DNA from: Planctomycetota bacterium
GTDB taxonomy: Bacteria; Planctomycetota; Phycisphaerae; UBA1845
NCBI GenBank assembly: GCA_022566435.1
Contig: JADFIX010000258.1
Location: 1 to 6,322 of the forward strand
Length of the DNA: 6,322 nt
Direction: 5' to 3'
In this document: positions 6,002-6,322 of the stretch, in pieces
Numbering within the stretch: position 1 is the stretch's first letter
Layout: each line of letters opens with the position of its first letter
Notes under the pieces: model-generated
The model's database searches: none
What the model was told of the DNA's origin: nothing
What the model saw: the letters and a program-made list of their open reading frames with translations, nothing else
Made by a program: the position numbers and the translations under genes

Positions 6002-6187
6002 AGGGAAAGAAATCGTAATGAGACTCCGCGCGAGCTGGACCAGTGGATGCGCCGCGTTGGTTTCGTCGTTCAGAAACGATCTAATAGGAGCGAGATGAAA
6101 CTCGACGATGAACCTCCTGCAAGCGTCGGCCGAGACCTGCAATATCAAATTGCCCGCATAGCGAGGCCCACCTGAGTCTGCTCGACC
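6002..6187 (-). pseudogene. Remnant of a paralogue of the large secreted protein (C-terminal 62 residues)
   Basis: Translated on the minus strand, this stretch aligns without gaps to the last 62 residues of the large protein (1041-1102); I count 31 identities. Shared blocks include RYAG, LIL.VS.DA, F.VEF, FL.DE and LITI. At the DNA level, short identical runs occur (for example GCCCGCATAGCG on the plus strand). No start codon, signal peptide or earlier domain exists upstream: the similarity fades at about 6187, where an unrelated plus-strand gene fragment begins. The stop is out of frame (CCTAG), so the frame runs on into the promoter region of the large gene. This suggests a decayed tandem neighbour that lost its 5' part. 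It is most unlikely to be expressed as such. Confidence 0.72.
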
Positions 6188-6322
6188 CCTATGCCTTGGG
6201 CGGCGCGGCCTTCATCCTCGCCACCATGGCGCTTGCCTGGGTCCTGCGCACGCGGAGCCCTTTGGCCTCGTTCTCGATCGTGAGCTATTGGGTGCTGCTC
6301 GCCCCGTCCTCGTCGCTGTTGC
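6178..6322 (+). pseudogene. 5'-truncated fragment of a TMTC-like polytopic membrane protein (continues past window)
   Basis: From base 6178 the plus strand reads LLDPYALGGAAFILATMALA, then WVLRTRSPLASFSIVSYWVL, then LAPSSSLL to the window end. It has two hydrophobic helices, and the pattern 'LASF...YWVLLAPSSS' resembles the late membrane region of TMTC-type (membrane plus tetratricopeptide) proteins, where 'LxPtSnivP' precedes the soluble part. That assignment is from memory of the family. Stops lie in this frame at 6109-6111 and repeatedly before it. No ATG or GTG occurs before the ATG at 6226, which is inside the first helix. The expected several hundred N-terminal residues are absent; in their place is the antisense remnant of another gene. 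It is thus a truncated gene or an assembly junction. If the rest lies to the right, it would encode the C-terminal part. Confidence 0.6.

Overview
The window looks like accessory chromosomal DNA of a GC-rich bacterium, most likely an uncultivated member of Planctomycetota. That is an inference. It rests on small MJ0042-like zinc-ribbon proteins, a large secreted cysteine-rich protein with a dockerin-like segment and cohesin-like end domains, and a fragment of a TMTC-like membrane protein, a combination I associate with that phylum. No rRNA, tRNA, CRISPR array or intact mobile element is visible.

Layout, left to right. Bases 1-96 may hold the last 31 codons of an upstream plus-strand gene. A 58-residue zinc-ribbon protein (224-400, +) converges on a 212-residue zinc-ribbon membrane protein (435-1073, -). 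A 341-base gap without an evident gene (1074-1414) leads to a 71-residue protein of unknown function with a strong ribosome binding site (1415-1630, +). It converges on an alpha/beta hydrolase (1713-2489, -) whose true start is unclear and may be a non-canonical ATT.

More than half of the window is one minus-strand gene (2578-5886) for a 1102-residue exported protein. It has a signal peptide, a beta-rich domain, a long cysteine-rich repeat region, a second beta domain, a dockerin-like segment, a second cysteine-rich region and a C-terminal copy of the first beta domain. It has a good ribosome binding site, a plausible extended -10 promoter and a 17-base palindrome near the expected -35 position. 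The hydrolase follows 88 bases downstream on the same strand, so the two may be co-transcribed.

The right edge is the oddest part. At 6002-6187 (-) lies a headless remnant homologous to the last 62 residues of the large protein. It abuts a plus-strand reading frame (about 6178 to the window end) that starts in the middle of a polytopic membrane protein. Two genes that both lack their 5' parts meet head to head within about 20 bases. This marks an old rearrangement breakpoint or an assembly chimera. I see no complete new defence or biosynthetic system. The points of most interest are this junction, the modular cysteine-rich protein and the start of the hydrolase.
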